A stretch of DNA of 64,000 nucleotides from UBA5072 sp041737175 (lineage in GTDB: Bacteria > Bacteroidota > Bacteroidia > Bacteroidales > UBA10428): the NCBI GenBank assembly GCA_041737175.1, contig JBGSSF010000023.1, forward strand, positions 1-64,000, in the 5' to 3' direction. The notes beneath the pieces were generated by a model. The model did not search any database, was not told the origin of the DNA, and saw nothing but the letters and a program-made list of their open reading frames with translations. The first letter of the stretch is position 1; each line of letters starts with the position of its first letter. Position numbers and translations under genes: made by a program. This document shows, piece by piece, positions 59,939 to 64,000 of the stretch.

Positions 59939-61228
59939 ATGGGCTTTGCTGACAATTACTTCAGAAAGCAAAACGGATTCAGTCCCTATTTTACCGATCT
60001 TCCATCTGAAAAACTCAGGTTTGCCGTTGTAATCCCGGCATATTGCGAGCCAGATGCCACTGATTCCCTGCAGGCCCTGTGGAACTGCACCAGACCCGTC
60101 GGACATGTTGAAGTGATCATAGTGGTCAATTCACCTGAAGATGCTCCCCAATCAGTTGTCGATGCCAACCTGCAGACATGGCTTTTAGTCACCTCCTGGA
60201 TCAAAGAACATGAGGATCCGGCCATGCGATTCTTACCGATCGATAAAATGAAAATGCCGGTCCGGGATGCCGGCGTAGGCCTTGCAAGAAAAACCGGCAT
60301 GGATGAAGCGCTTTACCGTTTCAACCAGATCGGCAATCCCGGCGGAGTCATACTGTCGTTCGATGCAGATAGCCAATGTGATGATAACTATTTTACTGCG
60401 ATCGAGGATATTCTTGCAAAAAATAAGACCGTTACCGGTTTCGATGTCTATTTTGAACACCCGGTCACGGGAAATGATTTTCAGGAAAAAACATACCGGG
60501 GTATTGTTGATTATGAACTGCATATGCGTTGTGTGAATCAGTTTCTGAGATACACAGGTTTTCCCTATGCGCACCATACGGTTGGTTCATGTTTTGGTGT
60601 CAGGGCAGATGTTTATGCTGCACAGGGTGGTATGAACAAAAGGAAAGCTGGTGAAGATTTCTATTTTCTGCATAAAATTATCCCCCTCGGCCACTTTGTG
60701 GATATCACGGGTACACGCGTCATACCGTCGCCCAGAGCCTCCAATCGTGCGCCCTTTGGAACCGGTGCGGCCATAACCAAGTACCTCGCCTCGGAAAATG
60801 AGGAATTTTTGACCTATTCACCGGAATGTTTTACATCGCTCAGGTTGCTGTTCAGGCAAATTGCAGAATTCCATAAAAAACATCTTGATAATGTTATAAC
60901 CAGGATCAATGCCTTGCCAGAACCGCTCAAAAATTACCTGTATGATTTGCATGCGCTGGAGGCTATTGATGAAATCAACACCAACAGCGGTTCGGTTTCA
61001 GCTTTCATAAAACGGTTTTACAGGTGGTTCGATGCTCTCAGGATTGTCAAGTACCTGAATTATGCCAGCCAGGATTATTATAAACAGGTTCTGGTAAGGG
61101 ACGCAGCAATAGCTTTTTTGGAGATTACCGGCATAAAAGGCATTTCCGAAAGAATAAGTGCATTGGAGCTTTTGGAGATATTGAGAGGGATTGAACGAGA
61201 TGACCGAATACCGATTATTGATTACTGA
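59939..61228 (+). CDS. Family 2-like glycosyltransferase
   Basis: The protein has 429 residues. The N-terminal GT-A fold has A-V-V-I-P-A-Y-C-E-P, V-I-I-V-V-N-S and a D-x-D motif (Asp142-Ala-Asp144, S-F-D-A-D-S-Q-C-D) for metal and sugar-nucleotide binding. A further acceptor-side motif is G-E-D-F-Y-F-L-H-K. There are no membrane helices, so it is a cytoplasmic or peripheral enzyme. The sugar is not predictable. It follows the OmpH-like gene by 12 bases, so glycosylation of surface lipopolysaccharide or cargo is possible. Its stop codon lies inside a heptamer array. Confidence 0.85.
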   Translation: MGFADNYFRKQNGFSPYFTDLPSEKLRFAVVIPAYCEPDATDSLQALWNCTRPVGHVEVIIVVNSPEDAPQSVVDANLQTWLLVTSWIKEHEDPAMRFLPIDKMKMPVRDAGVGLARKTGMDEALYRFNQIGNPGGVILSFDADSQCDDNYFTAIEDILAKNKTVTGFDVYFEHPVTGNDFQEKTYRGIVDYELHMRCVNQFLRYTGFPYAHHTVGSCFGVRADVYAAQGGMNKRKAGEDFYFLHKIIPLGHFVDITGTRVIPSPRASNRAPFGTGAAITKYLASENEEFLTYSPECFTSLRLLFRQIAEFHKKHLDNVITRINALPEPLKNYLYDLHALEAIDEINTNSGSVSAFIKRFYRWFDALRIVKYLNYASQDYYKQVLVRDAAIAFLEITGIKGISERISALELLEILRGIERDDRIPIIDY

Positions 61229-61282
61229 TTACTGATTACCGATTACTGTTTACAGTTTACTTTTTACTGTTCACCGTTTACC
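61213..61282 (+). repeat. Ten-unit heptamer array (GATTACT to GTTTACC)
   Basis: Ten heptamers in perfect register over 70 bases, drifting from GATTACT to GTTTACC, between the convergent glycosyltransferase and FtsB-like genes. The TGA stop codon of the former (61226-61228) lies within. The reverse complement matches units of the array at 27273. Confidence 0.95.
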
Positions 61283-61289
61283 ATTATCC

Positions 61290-61640
61290 TCAGTCGTCCA
61301 CTACAATAAAAATATCCTCATTATCCTTCTTCATCAGGTATTGTTCCCGCGCAAACTTTTCCAGATTATCATTGTCGGTTTTCAACTCATTGATACGTCT
61401 TCTGTCCTCCCGGATCTTATTCAGATAGTATTCTTTTTCCTGCAGTAACTGGTTGTATTCACGTGAACTCTTCCTTCGGTCCGTCAGGTTGTTCTGATCG
61501 AAAATAAGCAACCAAACCAGGAAAATCGAGGCCGTAAGCACATATTTGTTTCTCAATGCCCTGCCAACTCTTGAATTCCGAATCTCTCCCCAGTATTCAG
61601 TGAGTTTCCTGACCAACCCGATATGCGTTCCCGGTTCCAA
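61290..61640 (-). CDS. FtsB/DivIC-family septum formation protein
   Basis: The protein has 116 residues starting at a TTG codon. An N-terminal basic part (about 1-30) is followed by one membrane helix (about 32-46, V-L-T-A-S-I-F-L-V-W-L-L-I) and a coiled coil with heptads L-L-Q-E-K-E-Y-Y-L-N-K-I. The end is F-A-R-E-Q-Y-L-M-K-K-D-N-E-D-I-F, which is characteristic of FtsB/DivIC. It joins FtsQ and FtsL in the divisome. A TAAATTTG box at 61659-61666 on the minus strand probably starts transcription. Confidence 0.92.
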   Translation of the reverse strand: MEPGTHIGLVRKLTEYWGEIRNSRVGRALRNKYVLTASIFLVWLLIFDQNNLTDRRKSSREYNQLLQEKEYYLNKIREDRRRINELKTDNDNLEKFAREQYLMKKDNEDIFIVVDD

Positions 61641-61658
61641 TTTCTTTGATGATTATTA

Positions 61659-61666
61659 CAAATTTA
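61659..61666 (-). promoter_or_regulatory. -7 box for the FtsB-like gene
   Basis: TAAATTTG on the minus strand matches TAnnTTTG, 19 bases before the TTG start. A TTTG (61693-61690) 23 bases upstream could be the -33 element. Confidence 0.45.
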
Positions 61667-61792
61667 AGGATAAGCTGCCATAAGAAATCCAAAGGTGTTA
61701 AACTTTTATTAACAGAATCCTGATTCAATGAATAATAAAAATCATTTTTTTAGGGAAGGTGCTTTGATAACTTTGCTAAAAAAGGAAAAGCC

Positions 61793-63439
61793 ATGTTAGC
61801 CACCGGATTCTTTAACGTACCCGATCCACAGAACGAACCCATATTGAGTTATGCTCCCGGCACCCGGGAGCGGGAGGAACTGAAAAAACAGATCAGGGAT
61901 TACCGTGAAAACCTTACCGATATTCCCATTTTTATTGGTGGAAAAGAAATCAGGACTGGTGACCTGGTTAAGATTCATCCGCCCCATGACCATCAGCACC
62001 TCCTGGGTCACTACCACCAGGGAGGTGAGAAGGAAGTTAAAATGGCTGTGGACGCCGCTCTTAAAGCCCGTGAAGATTGGGCCTCCCTGCCCTGGGAAGC
62101 GCGTGCCTCCGTTTTCCTCAAAGCGGCAGATCTTTTATCAGGGCCCTACCGGATAAAGATCAATGCCGCCACCATGTTGGGTCAAAGCAAGAACATATAC
62201 CAGGCAGAGATAGATGCTGCATGCGAATTGACTGATTTTCTGCGGTTCAATGTGAAGTACATGACTGATTTGTATAAATTTCAGCCGTTTTCCCCTCCGG
62301 GTGTGTGGAACCGGTTGGAATGGAGACCCCTAGAAGGATTTGTCTTCGCACTCACTCCGTTTAATTTTACCTCGATTGCCGGAAACCTGCCAACAGCGCC
62401 TGCTATCATGGGGAACGTCGTGGTATGGAAACCCTCCAAGGCACAGGTCTATTCCGCTAAGGTCATTATGGATGTTCTCAGGGAAGCCGGCCTTCCCGAC
62501 GGAGTGATCAATATGGTATTTGCGCCCGGTCCCGTAGTCAGTAAGGTGGTTTTATCCCATCCTTACTTTGCAGGCATACATTATACCGGTTCAACTGAGG
62601 TATTCCAGACCATTTGGAAAACCATCGGTGATAATATTTACAATTATCACACCTATCCCCGTGTGGTGGGCGAGACAGGCGGCAAAGATTTTGTCATGGT
62701 TCATGAATCCGCTGATCCTGAGCAGGTGGTCACCGCCATGTCCCGCGGTGCATTTGAGTACCAGGGTCAAAAATGCTCTGCAGTTTCAAGGGCATATATT
62801 CCGGATATCATGTGGCCGAAGGTAAAGGAAATGCTACTGGATGACCTGGCATCTTTCACCATGGGCGGGCCGGAGGATTTTACCAATTTCATTAATGCTG
62901 TCATTGATGAAGGCTCATTTACAAAGCTTAAACGCGTAATTGAGCGCATCAAACGCGAAAAAAAGGCCAAAATCATTTCGGGAGGAAAAACATACAAAGG
63001 CACCGGATACTTTATTGAACCCACTGTGGTTTTGACTGAGGATCCCATGTATTTCGCCATGCAGGAGGAATTCTTTGGTCCCATTCTCACCTTGTATGTT
63101 TATCCGGCCAAACGGTTCATCGAAACGCTTGAATTATGTGACAGGACTTCCATGTATGCCCTGACAGGTTCAATTTTTGCCCGTGAGCGAGAGATTATTG
63201 AACTGGCCTCCAGAAAGCTGATCCATGCAGCCGGCAACTTCTATATCAATGACAAGCCCACCGGTGCAGTGGTCGGACAGCAGCCCTTTGGCGGAAGCCG
63301 GGGATCAGGCACCAATGATAAGGCAGGTTCGGTGTTGAACATCATCCGTTGGATATCTCCCCGTGCTGTCAAGGAAACCTTTGTACCGCCCGTGAATTAC
63401 CGCTATCCATTTATGCTGAAAGATAAATTGCTACAATAA
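61793..63439 (+). CDS. pruA: L-glutamate gamma-semialdehyde dehydrogenase (P5C dehydrogenase)
   Basis: The protein has 548 residues. The N-terminal P-I-L-S-Y-A-P-G-T-R-E-R matches the family, and catalytic residues are Glu294 (V-G-E-T-G-G-K-D) and Cys328 (Q-G-Q-K-C-S-A). T-P-F-N-F-T-S-I-A-G-N and the C-terminal P-F-G-G-S-R-G-S-G-T-N-D are also family hallmarks. It oxidises glutamate semialdehyde to glutamate with NAD+, the second proline-catabolism step. A TAACTTTG box at 61768-61775 is the likely -7 element, only 17 bases before the ATG. Proline dehydrogenase is at 46008-46919, 15 kb away. Confidence 0.97.
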   Translation: MLATGFFNVPDPQNEPILSYAPGTREREELKKQIRDYRENLTDIPIFIGGKEIRTGDLVKIHPPHDHQHLLGHYHQGGEKEVKMAVDAALKAREDWASLPWEARASVFLKAADLLSGPYRIKINAATMLGQSKNIYQAEIDAACELTDFLRFNVKYMTDLYKFQPFSPPGVWNRLEWRPLEGFVFALTPFNFTSIAGNLPTAPAIMGNVVVWKPSKAQVYSAKVIMDVLREAGLPDGVINMVFAPGPVVSKVVLSHPYFAGIHYTGSTEVFQTIWKTIGDNIYNYHTYPRVVGETGGKDFVMVHESADPEQVVTAMSRGAFEYQGQKCSAVSRAYIPDIMWPKVKEMLLDDLASFTMGGPEDFTNFINAVIDEGSFTKLKRVIERIKREKKAKIISGGKTYKGTGYFIEPTVVLTEDPMYFAMQEEFFGPILTLYVYPAKRFIETLELCDRTSMYALTGSIFAREREIIELASRKLIHAAGNFYINDKPTGAVVGQQPFGGSRGSGTNDKAGSVLNIIRWISPRAVKETFVPPVNYRYPFMLKDKLLQ

Positions 63440-64000
63440 CGGGATCACTTTTTCAAGCTTGTTGCTGCGGGATCCCTTGATGAAAACAAAATAACCGGTC
63501 AGGGATTTTGCTGAAAGCCATTTGCTGAGCTGGTCTATTGATTCAACATAGGTATAGCCTGATTCCATGGAGGGTTTTTCAAAACCCTCACCGACAAATA
63601 TTACATCCTTGATTCCCTGCTCCTTAAGAAAGTTTACTATACTTTCGTGTTCCCGGGACGCGGAATCACCCAGTTCACGCATTTCACCCAGGATTAGTAA
63701 TTTTCGCTCATCATCGAACCGGAGAAATTCGCTGATCGCCGCATGCATGCTTGAAGGATTGGCATTGTAGGCATCCATGAAGACCCTGTTTTTCCCTGTA
63801 TTTAAAAGCTGTGAACGGTTATTTCGGGGTTGATACGTATGAATTGAGTCTTTTATGGATTCCACCGGAATGCCCAAATGATTTCCCACACAATAGGCCG
63901 CCAACACATTCTCTGCATTGTAGCCACCCAATAATCCGGTTTTTATTTCAACAGCTGCATTATGGTCAATGATCCGGAGATTCAGATAAGGATCACCAGT
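63431..64000 (-). CDS. murF: UDP-N-acetylmuramoyl-tripeptide--D-alanyl-D-alanine ligase MurF, C-terminal part
   Basis: The frame is open from the window's right edge to the stop codon at 63431, about 189 residues. It starts T-G-D-P-Y-L-N-L-R-I-I-D and continues K-T-G-L-L-G-G-Y-N-A-E-N-V-L-A-A. N-N-R-S-Q-L, D-A-Y-N-A-N-P-S-S-M and L-G-E-M-R-E-L-G are also MurF motifs. MurF adds D-Ala-D-Ala to the cell-wall precursor using ATP. The N-terminal ATPase part lies outside the window. It overlaps the end of pruA by 9 bases on the opposite strand. Confidence 0.95.
   Translation of the reverse strand, partial: TGDPYLNLRIIDHNAAVEIKTGLLGGYNAENVLAAYCVGNHLGIPVESIKDSIHTYQPRNNRSQLLNTGKNRVFMDAYNANPSSMHAAISEFLRFDDERKLLILGEMRELGDSASREHESIVNFLKEQGIKDVIFVGEGFEKPSMESGYTYVESIDQLSKWLSAKSLTGYFVFIKGSRSNKLEKVIPLL

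Overview
The window looks like a chromosomal segment of an environmental member of the Bacteroidota, probably Bacteroidales or a related order. The evidence is the type IX secretion (T9SS) cargo with type A and type B C-terminal domains, a PorP/SprF protein, DUF5686 and DUF5020 outer-membrane proteins, promoters of the Bacteroidota type (TTTG, about 19 bases, TAnnTTTG) and weak Shine-Dalgarno use. The species cannot be named from this sequence alone. I saw no rRNA, tRNA or CRISPR array, and no gene-free stretch longer than 300 bases.

Layout. 1-4.7 kb: the edge of an IS3-like transposase, a DUF3267 protease-like membrane protein, a GH28 pectinase-like enzyme and small cysteine-rich proteins. 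4.8-16.7 kb: an alginate-export-like porin, a DUF1080 protein, rsmI, lipoproteins, a hydrolase, DUF5020 and DUF5686 outer-membrane proteins and a PafA-like phosphatase. 16.8-25.2 kb: a DUF2238 membrane protein, a fasciclin lipoprotein, phosphofructokinase, a T9SS-exported M14 carboxypeptidase, ychF and transketolase. 25.3-28.1 kb: a BlaI/BlaR1-like pair with a visible operator, then a membrane protein/XRE pair. 28.3-34.8 kb: aldo/keto reductase, histidine kinase and receiver, a second DUF1080 protein, dodecin, a histone H1-like protein and a CBM6-like protein. 34.9-46.9 kb: serine hydrolase, isochorismatase-like hydrolase, a GloVer-repeat T9SS protein, a Ca2+-type P-ATPase, a VWA protein, an ECF sigma factor with two small partners, and proline dehydrogenase. 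47-61.2 kb: two very large divergent T9SS cargo genes, PorP/SprF, an OmpH/Skp-like chaperone and a glycosyltransferase. 61.3-64 kb: an FtsB/DivIC-like protein, pruA, and the C-terminal part of murF running off the edge.

Much of the window serves the cell surface: secreted glycan and protein degradation, giant adhesin-like T9SS cargo, and porins. Central metabolism (pfk, tkt) and proline catabolism (PRODH plus PruA, 15 kb apart) are interspersed.

The most unusual signal is not a gene. At least five arrays of 7-8 bp tandem repeats and three of five related 28-34 bp palindromes start inside, or within 2 bases of, gene stop codons. Two arrays 28 kb apart on opposite strands share both their 8-bp unit and their right-hand flank. 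This looks like a dispersed family of intergenic elements tied to gene ends.
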